Positions 26,193-36,622 of a stretch of 64,000 bases of DNA are shown in pieces; the first letter of the stretch is position 1, and the number at the start of each line of letters is the position of its first letter. The notes below the pieces were generated by a model. That model did no database searches, was not told the origin of the DNA, and saw nothing but the letters and a program-made list of their open reading frames with translations. The stretch spans positions 248,001-312,000 of the forward strand of contig NZ_JAILYM010000005.1 of the NCBI RefSeq assembly GCF_020179425.1, given 5' to 3'. The stretch is from Novosphingobium percolationis. Its GTDB lineage: Bacteria > Pseudomonadota > Alphaproteobacteria > Sphingomonadales > Sphingomonadaceae. A program made the translations under genes and the position numbers.

Positions 26193-26432
26193 GGCGGCTA
26201 TCTTAACCCCAACCCGAAGAACCCGTCGTTGTCATTTGTAACGCAAGGTGAATCTTTGTGAAAGTACCTCCGAATCGGTCGGTCGCCGCATGGCCCCGGC
26301 TTGTCGGACGCGCTGGAACGAATCGTGCGCAGGCCAAAATGCGCGCTGGACTTTAATTGACCGATTAAGTTAAGCCCCGGGGAAACACCGGGAGGCCACT
26401 TCCGGGACAAAGAGGGTGAACCGGAGGCTGTC

Positions 26433-27770
26433 TTGGCGTTGGATCCGCAAGTCGATTTTACCACAGGCCTGAGCGCCGTGATGGCCAAGGTGGGCGTTAC
26501 CGCTCCCGTCACCAACCCGCGCCGCCTGTCTGGAGGCGCCAACCTGGAATCATGGCTGTTCGATTGCGGCGACGAATCGTTCGTGCTGCGTCGCGCGCCG
26601 TCGGCGGAGTGGATCGCCAGCCGTCCGCTGTCGATGGAAGCCGAAGCCGCCATCGTCCGCCACGCCCACGCAGGTGGCGTGCCCGCGCCCGAAGTGGTGG
26701 CCGAACTGCAACCCGCCGACGGCATCGGGCAGGGCTTCATCATGCGCTGCCTGCCCGGCACCGCCGATCCCGAGGTCACGCTGTCGAGCCCGCCTTCGCT
26801 GGGCGAGGAGCTGGCCGTTGCCATGGCCCGGATCCACGCGCTCGATCCGGCGGGGCTGCCTTTCCTGAAAGTGCTGGAACCGGCAGACGGGGTGGAAGGG
26901 CTCTACCAGCAGTTCATGGATGCCGGTGGCGATCGCCCGATCATCGCGCTGGGCCTCGCCTGGCTGCGCGCCAACCTGCCGCCGAAGGCGGCGCCCGTGG
27001 TCGTCCACGGCGACTTGCGCATCGGCAATGTGATGAGCCACGAAGGCCGCCTGTCGGGCGTGCTCGACTGGGAACTGACGCATCTGGGCGATGGGCACGA
27101 AGACTTTGCCTACGGTTGCATGACCGTGTGGCGCTTCGGGCGGCTCGACAAGCTGGGCTTTGGCCTGACCGACATCGACACGCTGGCCCGCGCCTATGAA
27201 GCGGCGGGTGGCGAGACGTTCGATCCCGTGCGCTTCCGCTTCTGGCTGGTCTATCGCACGGTATGGTGGTCGCTCGGCTGCCTCGGCATGGGCAAGACAT
27301 GGCGCAGTGGTGTCGACCGCCAGATCGAGCGTGTCGTCGTCGGCCGCCGCACCTCTGAACAGGAACTGGACATCCTGCGCCTCCTCGAAGGCGACGCGCC
27401 CGAAGCCGAACGCGCGCGCAAGCTCGCGCCTGCAGGCGCGGCGCACGATTCCGATCAGGGCGAACCGACCGCGGCTGAAATCCTCACCGCCGTGTCCGAA
27501 TGGCTCGCCTCCACCGTCAAGGAGCGCCTGTCGGGCCGCGAGCGCTGGGAACTGGCCGTCACGCAGAACGCGCTCGGCATCGTGCGCCGCCAGCTTGCCG
27601 GGCGGCCCGATACGTCCGACAGGACGCTGACCGAGGACATTCTGGCAGGGCGCGTGTCGCTCGCTACCCCGGGCCTGCTTGCCGACCTGCGCCGCCGCGC
27701 GCTCGATACGCTTTCCGCCGACATGCCGAAATATCCCGCGCTCGCCCAGGCGCGCGGCCTTTGGGAGTAA
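26433..27770 (+). CDS. APH-type phosphotransferase fused to DUF6285-like domain
   Basis: This is a 445-residue protein of the aminoglycoside-phosphotransferase/choline-kinase-like fold found with acyl-CoA dehydrogenases (ACAD10-like). The kinase core (about residues 20-310) has the catalytic motif VVHGDLRIGN near residue 190 and the metal motif VLDWE. Residues about 345-445 form a separate helical domain (PTAAEILTAVSEWLA, ALGIVRRQLAG) that resembles DUF6285, often a separate gene beside this pair. The TTG at 26433 is used because GGAGG lies 5 bases before it and the N-terminus reads MALDPQVDF. Coupling with the following dehydrogenase (5 bases apart) suggests phosphorylation of hydroxyacyl-CoA before oxidation; this is inference from ACAD10/11 work. 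Confidence 0.86.
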   Translation: MALDPQVDFTTGLSAVMAKVGVTAPVTNPRRLSGGANLESWLFDCGDESFVLRRAPSAEWIASRPLSMEAEAAIVRHAHAGGVPAPEVVAELQPADGIGQGFIMRCLPGTADPEVTLSSPPSLGEELAVAMARIHALDPAGLPFLKVLEPADGVEGLYQQFMDAGGDRPIIALGLAWLRANLPPKAAPVVVHGDLRIGNVMSHEGRLSGVLDWELTHLGDGHEDFAYGCMTVWRFGRLDKLGFGLTDIDTLARAYEAAGGETFDPVRFRFWLVYRTVWWSLGCLGMGKTWRSGVDRQIERVVVGRRTSEQELDILRLLEGDAPEAERARKLAPAGAAHDSDQGEPTAAEILTAVSEWLASTVKERLSGRERWELAVTQNALGIVRRQLAGRPDTSDRTLTEDILAGRVSLATPGLLADLRRRALDTLSADMPKYPALAQARGLWE

Positions 27771-27775
27771 GATTG

Positions 27776-29065
27776 ATGGACTTCGACCTGCCGCAGGACC
27801 TGCTGGACTACCTTGACGAACTCGACGCCTTCATCGCCGCCGAGATCAAGCCGCTGGAGGAGCAGGACGACAACATCCGCTTCTTCGACCACCGCCGCGA
27901 ATGGGCGCGCACCGATTTCGAGAACGGCGGCTTGCCGCGCCACGAATGGGAAGCCCTGCTGGTCGAAGCGACCAAGCGCGCCGACGCCGCCGGCCACTGG
28001 CGCTTTTCCGCGCCCGCCAAGTACAAGGGCAAGGACGGCTCGAACCTGTGGATGGCGGTGATCCGCGACAAGTTCGCCGCCAAGGGCCTCGGCCTGCACA
28101 ACGACCTGCAGAACGAACACTCGATCGTCGGTAACTTCCCGTTCGTCGCCATGTTCGAGCATTTCGGCACCGAGGAACAGCAGAAGGAATTCATCTTCGG
28201 CGGCTTTGAGCGCACCCGCCGCACCGCCTTCGGCCTGACCGAGCCGGAGCACGGCTCGGACGCGACGCACATGGAAACCCGCGCGGTGCGCGAACAGCGT
28301 GATGGCGTCGATGGCTGGCTCATCAACGGCGAGAAGATGTGGACCACGGGGATGCACGTCGCCACCCACGTCGCCACGTTCTGCCGCACCTCGGGCGAGG
28401 ATGGCGCGGCGCGCGGCATCACCTGCCTGCTCGTGCCCGCCGATGCGCCGGGGCTGAAGGTCGAGGAGTACCTCTGGACCTTCAACATGCCGACCGACCA
28501 CCCGCGCGTGTCGTTCACCAACGTCTGGGTGCCGGAAAGCGCGGCGCTCGGCCCGGTCGACGGCGGCCTCGCCATCGCGCAGTCGTTCGTGCACCAGAAC
28601 CGCATCCGCCAGGCGGCCTCGTCGCTGGGCGCGGCCACGTTCTGCATCGAACAGTCGGTGGACTATGCCCGCGCCCGCAAGCCCTTCGGCGAGGATCTGG
28701 CGCGCAACCAGGCGATCCAGTTCCCGCTCGTGGAACTCGCCACCCAGTGCGAGATGCTGCGCGCGCTGATCTACAAGACCGCGTGGCAGATGGACCGCAT
28801 GGAGCACAAGCAGGTCGAACGCGACCTGTCGGACAAGATCTCGATGTGCAACTACTGGGCGAACCGGCTGTGCTGCGAAGCGGCCGACCGCGCGATCCAG
28901 GTCCATGGCGGTATCGGCTATTCGCGCCACAAGCCGTTCGAGCACATCTATCGCCACCACCGTCGCTACCGCATCACCGAAGGCGCGGAAGAGATCCAGA
29001 TGCGCAAGGTGGCCGGCTACCTGTTCGGCTACATGGGGCCGAAGAAGGCGAAGTACGCGAAGTAG
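27776..29065 (+). CDS. Acyl-CoA dehydrogenase (ACAD10/11-like)
   Basis: This is a 429-residue FAD-dependent acyl-CoA dehydrogenase. The fold segments are visible: an N-terminal helical domain, the FAD-contact strand TAFGLTEPEHGSDATHM near residue 150-166, the beta-domain GWLINGEKMWTTG, and the C-terminal helical domain with QVHGGIGYSRHKPFEHIYRHHRRYRITEG, the usual end of the active site. It lies 5 bases after the APH-type kinase gene and is likely co-translated. The pair resembles human ACAD10/ACAD11, which act on 4-hydroxyacyl-CoA via a phosphorylated intermediate. The acyl-chain preference cannot be seen. A strong bidirectional terminator follows. Confidence 0.93.
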   Translation: MDFDLPQDLLDYLDELDAFIAAEIKPLEEQDDNIRFFDHRREWARTDFENGGLPRHEWEALLVEATKRADAAGHWRFSAPAKYKGKDGSNLWMAVIRDKFAAKGLGLHNDLQNEHSIVGNFPFVAMFEHFGTEEQQKEFIFGGFERTRRTAFGLTEPEHGSDATHMETRAVREQRDGVDGWLINGEKMWTTGMHVATHVATFCRTSGEDGAARGITCLLVPADAPGLKVEEYLWTFNMPTDHPRVSFTNVWVPESAALGPVDGGLAIAQSFVHQNRIRQAASSLGAATFCIEQSVDYARARKPFGEDLARNQAIQFPLVELATQCEMLRALIYKTAWQMDRMEHKQVERDLSDKISMCNYWANRLCCEAADRAIQVHGGIGYSRHKPFEHIYRHHRRYRITEGAEEIQMRKVAGYLFGYMGPKKAKYAK

Positions 29066-29132
29066 GAAGCCGTTGCGGGCGTGGGCGATAGCCCACCCCG
29101 CCGCGACTGGCGACAGCTGGCCCAGGCAGTGA

Positions 29133-29165
29133 AAAGGGGCGGTGGCCACATGGCCCCGCCCCTTT
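29133..29165. terminator. Bidirectional intrinsic terminator between ACAD and metK
   Basis: AAAGGGGCGG and CCGCCCCTTT form a perfect 10-bp stem, with GGCC/GGCC extending it inside, flanked by A-rich and T-rich ends. It serves the converging acyl-CoA dehydrogenase and metK transcripts. Confidence 0.85.
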
Positions 29166-29190
29166 CTTGTTTCAGCGCGTGGACCGAAGG

Positions 29191-30417
<1,227 letters not shown>

Positions 30418-30446
30418 GGGACGAGTCCGATTTTTGAGGTGCGGAG

Positions 30447-30474
30447 ACCGATATAAAGAAACCTTTATGTTGGT
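30447..30474. promoter_or_regulatory. Imperfect 12-bp inverted repeat upstream of metK
   Basis: ACCGATATAAAG and CTTTATGTTGGT are inverted copies (10 of 12 positions match) around a 4-base spacer, 29 bases before the metK start on the minus strand. The ATAAAG/CTTTAT core resembles the sites predicted for ArsR-family SAM- or SAH-responsive repressors of methionine genes in alphaproteobacteria (SahR/SamR). That regulator identity is from memory and unproven; the repeat itself is plain. Confidence 0.6.
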
Positions 30475-30477
30475 CCT

Positions 30478-32049
30478 CTAGCCGACAGGCTTACGCCTTG
30501 CAACCAGCGCGATGACAAGAAGAACTGTCGCCCATGCAAGGGGAAGCGCATTGCCGGTGCGTGCAAACAGCGTCGCCGCGTGGGCCGGTGGCACCATGCC
30601 GTCCAGCCGCCCCGCCATGTTGCGGCCCACGTGCTGGCGCACCACGCCATCGGCGTCGATCACCGCGCTGATCCCGGTGGTGGTGGCGCGCAGCACCGGC
30701 AGGCCTTCCTCGATCGCGCGCAACCGCGCCTGCGCCAGATGCTGGGGCGGGCCCCAGCTGCCGAACCAGCCGTCGTTCGAGGGATTGAAGATGTAATCGG
30801 GCCGATGCGCGCGATCGACCACCTGGCCTGAAAAGATGATCTCGTAGCAGATCTGGAAGCCTGCCTTGCCATAGGTGCCGAAGTCCATCGTGCGCGGGCC
30901 CGGCCCGGCGAAGAAATCGAGCTGTCCCGCCACCAGCCGCGACAGGCCGAGCGGCCCGAGAATGTCGCGCATCGGCAGGTATTCGCCATAAGGCACCAGG
31001 TGTGCCTTGGCGTAGGAGCCGCGAATCGTGCCTTGTCCGTCGAGCGCGGTGATGACGTTCCACGCGCCTGTGACCTGCCGTCTGCGGTCCATCGCGAGGT
31101 CGACCGCGCCGGTCAGCAACAGCGCGTTGGGCCCGATGACCCGCCCGATTCGCGCCCGCGCCATGTCCGGATCTCCGGCATAAGTCGTCTGCGCGTACCA
31201 GTAGGGATCATAGCCCGGCTGCAGGTAGTCGGGCACCGCGCTTTCGGGCCACAGCACCAGCCGCGGCTGCTTCGGATCGTGCGCCAGCGACAACGCGGCG
31301 ATGCGCTGGAACTGGCCTTCGAACAGGCGCGGGTCGTTGATCTGGTCCTGCTGCAGGTCTGGCTGAACCAGCGTGTAGGGGAGGGAGCCCTGTTCACCGT
31401 GGCCGCGGAGCGGCAGCAGGAACAGCACGGCCGGCAGCGCGGTATAGGCTGCAGCGGCCATCTTCTGTCCTTTGATCCATGCCCGCGCGGCGAACAGCCA
31501 CTGCCCCGCCAGCAGCGCGACCAGCCCCGAGAGCGCATAGGTGCCAAGCCAGGGCGCCAGAGCGGCGAGGCCGGGCCGTGCGAAGCCGCCCAGCGTCACC
31601 ACGCCCAGCGGGTTCCAGGCAAAGCCGGAGAACGCCCAGCTGCGCAGCCATTCGGTGATGATCCAGCAGGCGGCGAATGCCGGGACCATCGCCGCCTTCC
31701 AGCGCCGTGCCGCGATCCAGGCGCCCATCGCGGCCAGCGCCGGAAACACCGCGAGGTAGAGCGACAGCAGCACCACCGCGATCCAGCCCAGCCAGGCGGG
31801 CATGTTGGCCTGATAGGTGAAAGCCGTCGCGATCCAGCCATTGCCAACGCTGAAGTGGCCGACGCCGAACAGCCAGCCCACGAGGAAGGCCCGCCAGCGC
31901 CCGGACTGGTGCTCGACCAGCGTGATCAGCCCGGCAAGGCAGGCCAGCGTCACCGGCCACAGTCCCAGCGGCTGGAACCCCGTCGCGGCCAGCGCGCCCA
32001 GCGTCAGGGGGATAAGGGCGGTACGAGATTTTCGGAAAAGGCGCGTCAT
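30478..32049 (-). CDS. lnt: Apolipoprotein N-acyltransferase
   Basis: This is a 523-residue inner-membrane enzyme that adds the third acyl chain to lipoproteins. The N-terminal ~215 residues form a multi-helix membrane domain; residues ~225-480 are a nitrilase-fold domain on the periplasmic side. The catalytic triad is present: Glu269 in WPESAVP, Lys348 in SYAKAHLVPYGEY and Cys401 in ICYEIIF. A last helix anchors the C-terminus. The gene precedes metK on the same strand (60 bases). Several lipoproteins in this window are its likely substrates. Confidence 0.96.
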   Translation of the reverse strand: MTRLFRKSRTALIPLTLGALAATGFQPLGLWPVTLACLAGLITLVEHQSGRWRAFLVGWLFGVGHFSVGNGWIATAFTYQANMPAWLGWIAVVLLSLYLAVFPALAAMGAWIAARRWKAAMVPAFAACWIITEWLRSWAFSGFAWNPLGVVTLGGFARPGLAALAPWLGTYALSGLVALLAGQWLFAARAWIKGQKMAAAAYTALPAVLFLLPLRGHGEQGSLPYTLVQPDLQQDQINDPRLFEGQFQRIAALSLAHDPKQPRLVLWPESAVPDYLQPGYDPYWYAQTTYAGDPDMARARIGRVIGPNALLLTGAVDLAMDRRRQVTGAWNVITALDGQGTIRGSYAKAHLVPYGEYLPMRDILGPLGLSRLVAGQLDFFAGPGPRTMDFGTYGKAGFQICYEIIFSGQVVDRAHRPDYIFNPSNDGWFGSWGPPQHLAQARLRAIEEGLPVLRATTTGISAVIDADGVVRQHVGRNMAGRLDGMVPPAHAATLFARTGNALPLAWATVLLVIALVARRKPVG

Positions 32050-32160
32050 CGTCCCTCGGGCGAAGGCTGGAGGTGCCCTGCGCCTATGAACGGCAAGGGG
32101 GCCGATCGCAAGCGATCGACCCCCCGGTCATGTTCCCGATGAATTGTGGGCCCGCCGCGC

Positions 32161-33063
32161 TCAACCTTCGGCCGAAGCGGCTTCCGGGGCGGGCGTCTTG
32201 CGCGGGCGGCCGCGGCGCTTGGGTGCGGGGGCGTCTTCTGCCGCCGGCGTGGGGGCGGCTTCGGCGGGGGCTTGGTCGATGGCATCGCTGCGCGGGCCGA
32301 AGGCGGGCGGCAGGCTGGCCGGATCAAGACCCGACGGCGGCGCTGCGTCCTCGCCCGCATCGCGGCGACGGCGGTCGGTGCGTGGCTTCAGCCCACGCGA
32401 CGGGCGCGGTTCGCGGATGAACGGGTTGTCCGACACGTCGCTGATCGGCTCGCCTTCGGCGGCGCGGACGCCTTCGCCGGGCACGGCTTCGGCCGCCGGA
32501 GTCTCGGCAGCTTCGACACGCGGCTGGTCCTGGCGGCGGGGCCGTTCGTTCCGCTCGCTGCGTTCCGGGCGGTCGCCGCGATTGTCTTCGCGGCGGTTTT
32601 CGTCCCTGCGCGGCTCGTCCCTGCGACCTTCCTCGCGCCCTTCGCGGCGCGGGCCCTCGTCGCGGCGCTGTTCTTCGCGGCGCGATTGCGGGCGGTCGAA
32701 GGCGGGGAAATCGCTTTCGACGCTGAAGTCGTCGCCATCGCTGTCGGCGTCGGCATCCTGCCAGCGATCACCGGCAACGCCGCCGGTCTGGCGTGCGCGC
32801 TGTTCTTCCTGGCGGACGCGCGTATCGGCGATCACGCGGAAATAGTGGTCGGCGAACTGGAGGTAGTATTCTGCCTGGACGCGGTCGCCGTTGAGATGGG
32901 CGTCCTGCGCAAGCTTGCGATACTTCTCCAGCAACTGGGGCGCGTTGCCGCGCGCCCGGCTGTCGATGCGGTTGAGCTGCTGCCCGCCACCGCCGCCTTG
33001 CGGACGGTTGTTGCCCCGACCGCGCCTGCGGTTGTTGTTGTTGTTGCCACGATTGTTGTTCAA
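32161..33063 (-). CDS. DUF4167 domain protein (low-complexity, Arg/Glu-rich)
   Basis: This is a 300-residue protein of an alphaproteobacterial family of unknown function. The N-terminus is an Asn/Arg/Gly-rich run (NNNRGNNNNNRRRG) followed by the conserved helical core (residues ~25-80, LEKYRKLAQDAHLNGDRVQAEYYLQFADHYFRV). The rest is long, disordered and Arg/Glu/Ala-rich, ending in a KRRGRPRKT AT-hook-like motif, which suggests RNA or DNA binding. The TTG at 33063 is used as start: it gives MNNNRG, the family N-terminus, and has AAGGAAG nine bases before it. The ATG at 33162 would add non-family residues. Confidence 0.84.
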   Translation of the reverse strand: MNNNRGNNNNNRRRGRGNNRPQGGGGGQQLNRIDSRARGNAPQLLEKYRKLAQDAHLNGDRVQAEYYLQFADHYFRVIADTRVRQEEQRARQTGGVAGDRWQDADADSDGDDFSVESDFPAFDRPQSRREEQRRDEGPRREGREEGRRDEPRRDENRREDNRGDRPERSERNERPRRQDQPRVEAAETPAAEAVPGEGVRAAEGEPISDVSDNPFIREPRPSRGLKPRTDRRRRDAGEDAAPPSGLDPASLPPAFGPRSDAIDQAPAEAAPTPAAEDAPAPKRRGRPRKTPAPEAASAEG

Positions 33064-33265
33064 CTCAGGCACTTCCTTGTCTGGGGCGGTCGTTCTGGTC
33101 CTGTCGGAACACCGATGCCGCGCAACCCTCCGCCACGGCATCGCAGCCTGCGATCCGTGCATCCCAGCACTTGCCCGCCGTCGGTCCGGTTGACCGATGA
33201 TACCCGCAAATGGTGGAGTAGGCCGGGACGGGAAGCCTCCATCCGTCGCCCTGCCTGTTTCCTAA

Positions 33266-34138
33266 TTAGGCAACGCCCTGCGCCTTGCCAAGTGCTATTT
33301 GGCCGTTTCGGCGCATTTCCACCGCCCTTTCGCGTCCTCCAAGGTCATGATGCAAACGTGTGACAAGGCCGTTCCCTTCGGCCAGGGCTGTCACATCAGC
33401 GCCTTGCGTCCACCCGATCTCGACCAGCGCGATGCCATCGCGGCCGAGCAGCGCGGGTATCAGCGGCACAAGCAGGCGGTAGTCGTCCAGGCCGTCATCG
33501 CCTGCGAACAGCGCGCTGGCGGGCTCGAAATCGCGTACCGAAGGCGCCAGCGGCTCGGCCGTTTCGATATAGGGGGGATTGGCGAGGATCAGGTCGAACG
33601 TGCCGAGCCCTGCGGCCCAGCCGGCTTGCGTCCAGTCGCCCGCGCGCATGTCTGCCCGTTCGCCCATCCCGAGCGCCTGGGCATTGCGCCGCGCCACGGC
33701 CAGCGCGCCGGACGAGCGTTCCAGCCCCAGCCCTTGCGCCTGCGGCCAGAGCGACAGCGCCGCCAGCAGCAATGCGCCCGATCCGGTGCCGAGGTCGAGC
33801 ACGCGCGCGGGGCCGGGGGTGCCCTCGAACGCCTCGCGCGCGGCTTCGACCAGCGTCTCGCTGTCGCTGCGCGGGATCAGCACGTCGGGACCGACTTCGA
33901 AATCGAGCCCGTAGAACTCCTGATGGCCGGTGATGTAGGCCACCGGCTCGGCGCACAGGCGGCGTTCGATCAGCGCCGCGAAGGCGTCCGGCGCATCGCT
34001 GCCCATGTGGCGCAGGATCACGTCGGTGCGCGAACAGCCCAGCGCGTGGGCCATCAGCACTTCGGCATCGAGCCGCGCGGTGTCGCTTGCCTCCGCCAGC
34101 CGCGTCGTGGCTTGCCGCAACGCCTCGGAGACGATCAC
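33266..34138 (-). CDS. prmC: Peptide chain release factor N5-glutamine methyltransferase
   Basis: This is a 290-residue SAM-dependent methyltransferase that methylates the GGQ glutamine of release factors. The SAM-binding loop [14 protein letters not shown] is near residue 113 and the catalytic NPPY motif ([11 protein letters not shown]) near residue 186. It is the last gene of hisS-prfA-prmC, and its ATG overlaps the prfA stop (ATGA), placing the modifying enzyme with its substrate. Confidence 0.96.
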   Translation of the reverse strand: MIVSEALRQATTRLAEASDTARLDAEVLMAHALGCSRTDVILRHMGSDAPDAFAALIERRLCAEPVAYITGHQEFYGLDFEVGPDVLIPRSDSETLVEAAREAFEGTPGPARVLDLGTGSGALLLAALSLWPQAQGLGLERSSGALAVARRNAQALGMGERADMRAGDWTQAGWAAGLGTFDLILANPPYIETAEPLAPSVRDFEPASALFAGDDGLDDYRLLVPLIPALLGRDGIALVEIGWTQGADVTALAEGNGLVTRLHHDLGGRERAVEMRRNGQIALGKAQGVA

Positions 34139-35199
34139 GCGTCCATCGCCGCGAGGCGCTTGGCCTGGTCCTCGGCGATCAGCGCGTCGACCAGTTCGCC
34201 AAGGCCGGGGCCTTCGAGCACTTCGGGCAGGCGGTGCAGCGTCAGGTTGATGCGGTGGTCGGTGACGCGCCCCTGCGGGAAATTGTAGGTGCGGATGCGC
34301 TCGCTGCGGTCGCCAGATCCGACCATCGCCTTGCGTGCTTCGGCCTCGGCGCCTTGCGCCTCGTCGCGCATCTTTTCGTAAAGGCGCGTGCGCAGCACCT
34401 GCATCGCCTTGGCCTTGTTCTTGTGCTGGCTGCGCTCGTCCTGGCAGATCACCACGAGGCCGCTGGGCAAGTGGGTGATGCGCACGGCGGAATCGGTGGT
34501 GTTGACGTGCTGCCCGCCCGCGCCGCTCGCGCGGTAGATGTCGATCTTGAGGTCCTTGTCCTCGATCTGGACATCGACCTCGTCCGGCTCGGGCAGGATC
34601 GCCACGGTCGCGGCGCTGGTGTGGATGCGCCCGCCCGATTCGGTCACCGGCACGCGCTGCACGCGGTGGACGCCGCTTTCGAACTTGAGGCGGGCGAACA
34701 CGCCCTGCCCGGCGATGTTGGCGACCACTTCCTTGAAGCCGCCCAGCTCGTTGGCGTTGGCGCTGATCACCTCGACCCGCCAGCCCTGTTCGGCGGCGAA
34801 GCGTTCGTACATGCGGAACAGGTCGGCGGCGAACAGCGCGGCTTCATCGCCGCCTGTGCCGGCGCGGATTTCCAGCATTGCGGGCCGCGCATCGGCAGTG
34901 TCGCGCGGCAGCATGGCGATGGACAGGCTGTGTTCGGCTTGCGGCAGTTCGGCCTTGAGTCGGGCGATCTCTTCCTCGGCCAGTTCGCGCATTTCCGGAT
35001 CATCGAGCTGGGCGAGGCTCGCCAGCTCGCCGCGCATCGCGCGCACTTGCTCCGCCACGCGCGCCACCGGCTCCAGCTCGGCATAGTCGCGGCTGGCGGC
35101 GATGAAGTCCGCGCCTTCGAGCGTGCCCGATGCCAGCCGCGCCTCCAGCTCGGCAAAACGCGCGATGATCTGGCCAAGGCGCTGGTCGGAAACGCTCAT
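34135..35199 (-). CDS. prfA: Peptide chain release factor 1
   Basis: This is a 354-residue class I release factor recognising UAA and UAG. The PxT codon-recognition motif is RVPVTES near residue 187 and the catalytic GGQ is in SGAGGQHVN near residue 230. Domain 1 (RIAR-like helices) and the C-terminal [11 protein letters not shown] are intact. The start overlaps the hisS stop by one base, and the stop overlaps the prmC start, so the three are tightly coupled. Confidence 0.97.
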   Translation of the reverse strand: MSVSDQRLGQIIARFAELEARLASGTLEGADFIAASRDYAELEPVARVAEQVRAMRGELASLAQLDDPEMRELAEEEIARLKAELPQAEHSLSIAMLPRDTADARPAMLEIRAGTGGDEAALFAADLFRMYERFAAEQGWRVEVISANANELGGFKEVVANIAGQGVFARLKFESGVHRVQRVPVTESGGRIHTSAATVAILPEPDEVDVQIEDKDLKIDIYRASGAGGQHVNTTDSAVRITHLPSGLVVICQDERSQHKNKAKAMQVLRTRLYEKMRDEAQGAEAEARKAMVGSGDRSERIRTYNFPQGRVTDHRINLTLHRLPEVLEGPGLGELVDALIAEDQAKRLAAMDA

Positions 35200-36452
35200 C
35201 AGGCGGAAAGGTGCGCCGGAATCGCGTGGAGCGCGACGCGCGCCTGTTCGCCCGTGCCCAGGTTCTTGACCATGGCCTCGCCCGCCGCCAGTTCGTCGTC
35301 GCCTACGATCAGCGCGAAGCGCGCGCCGCTTTCGTTGGCGCGGCTCATGCGCTTCTTCATGTTGCCGCGAAAGCCCATCTCGACCACCAGGCCGCCCCGG
35401 CGCAACGTGGCGGCAAGGCCCATGCAGGCCGCTTCTGCCGCCGCGCCCATCGGCACGATGGCCACGTCGGCGGCGGGTTCCTTCACCTCACGAGCGTCGG
35501 CCACCAGCATCGCCAGCCGCTCGATCCCGGCTGCCCAGCCGACCGCCGGGGTGGCTGCGCCGCCAAGCGCTTCCATCAGTCCGTCATAGCGCCCGCCGCC
35601 GAGCACGGTGCCCTGCGCACCCAAGCGGTCGGTGACGAATTCGAACGCGGTGTGGCGATAGTAATCGAGGCCGCGCACCAGCGCCGGCGCGCGCGTCCAT
35701 GCGACGCCCGCCGCATCGAGGCCGCCCGTCACCTTGGCAAAGAAGTCCTGCGCCTCGTCGGACAGGAACGCGTCGATCTTCGGCGCCTCGGCGGTGAACG
35801 GCTTGTCGCGCGGGTCCTTGGAATCGAGGATGCGCAGCGGGTTGCGCTCCAGCCGGTCCTGCGAATCTTCGGACAGCGCGGCCTTGTGGGTGCGGAAATA
35901 GTCGATCAGCGCGGCGCGCCAGGCTTCGCGGCTGGCGGCATCGCCCAGCGTGTTGAGCTGGAGTGTCACGCCGTCCGCGATGCCCAGTTCCTTGAGCAAC
36001 TGGTCGGCCATCACCAGCAGCTCGACGTCGGCCTGCGGCTCGCCCGCGCCGATCACTTCGGCGTCGATCTGGTGGAACTGGCGATAGCGGCCCTTCTGCG
36101 GGCGTTCATAACGGAACAGCGGCCCGTGCGTCGCGATCTTCAGCGGGGCGTGCTGCTGCCAGCCGTTGGTCAGGAACGCGCGCGCGAGGCCCGCGGTGAA
36201 CTCCGGGCGCAGCGTCAGCGATTCGCCGCCGCGGTCCTCGAACGAATACATTTCCTTGGAAACGACGTCGGTCGTCTCGCCCAGCGAGCGGCTGAACACG
36301 GCGGTCTTTTCGAACACCGGCATTTCCACCCGGCGAAAGCGGTAGAGCTTGCGCACGCGTTCGAAGGTTTCGACGACGAAGCCGAAAGCCTCGGCATCGG
36401 CGCCGAAGATGTCCTGCGTGCCACGGATGGCCTGGGGTGTTTCCTTGCTCAT
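35199..36452 (-). CDS. hisS: Histidine-tRNA ligase
   Basis: This is a 417-residue class II aminoacyl-tRNA synthetase. Motifs seen: RGTQDIFG near the N-terminus, [16 protein letters not shown] (motif 2 region), [12 protein letters not shown] (histidine-binding) and [13 protein letters not shown], plus the C-terminal anticodon-binding domain with [27 protein letters not shown]. The frame is open to 36518, but the ATG at 36452 gives [14 protein letters not shown], the family start. It is the first gene of hisS-prfA-prmC and is divergent from the first Rieske gene. Confidence 0.97.
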   Translation of the reverse strand: MSKETPQAIRGTQDIFGADAEAFGFVVETFERVRKLYRFRRVEMPVFEKTAVFSRSLGETTDVVSKEMYSFEDRGGESLTLRPEFTAGLARAFLTNGWQQHAPLKIATHGPLFRYERPQKGRYRQFHQIDAEVIGAGEPQADVELLVMADQLLKELGIADGVTLQLNTLGDAASREAWRAALIDYFRTHKAALSEDSQDRLERNPLRILDSKDPRDKPFTAEAPKIDAFLSDEAQDFFAKVTGGLDAAGVAWTRAPALVRGLDYYRHTAFEFVTDRLGAQGTVLGGGRYDGLMEALGGAATPAVGWAAGIERLAMLVADAREVKEPAADVAIVPMGAAAEAACMGLAATLRRGGLVVEMGFRGNMKKRMSRANESGARFALIVGDDELAAGEAMVKNLGTGEQARVALHAIPAHLSA

Positions 36453-36622
36453 GACGCGCGCCGATAGCGCCAAAGCGGGTTCGGGGAAAGAGCGGGCCAA
36501 GGCACGGCTGCGGGCCATGAAACCTGCATGTCAGATTGTTTTTCGCGCGGGGGCCTGCAAATCGCATTGACGCCCCGCGATTTCAGAACGTATCACACGG
36601 ACTACATTTCAGGGAGAGTCCG

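Noticed and set aside
30418..30477. A SAM riboswitch before metK
   Set aside because: The gap is only 60 bases and no known SAM-riboswitch fold could be drawn; the clear feature is the inverted repeat.
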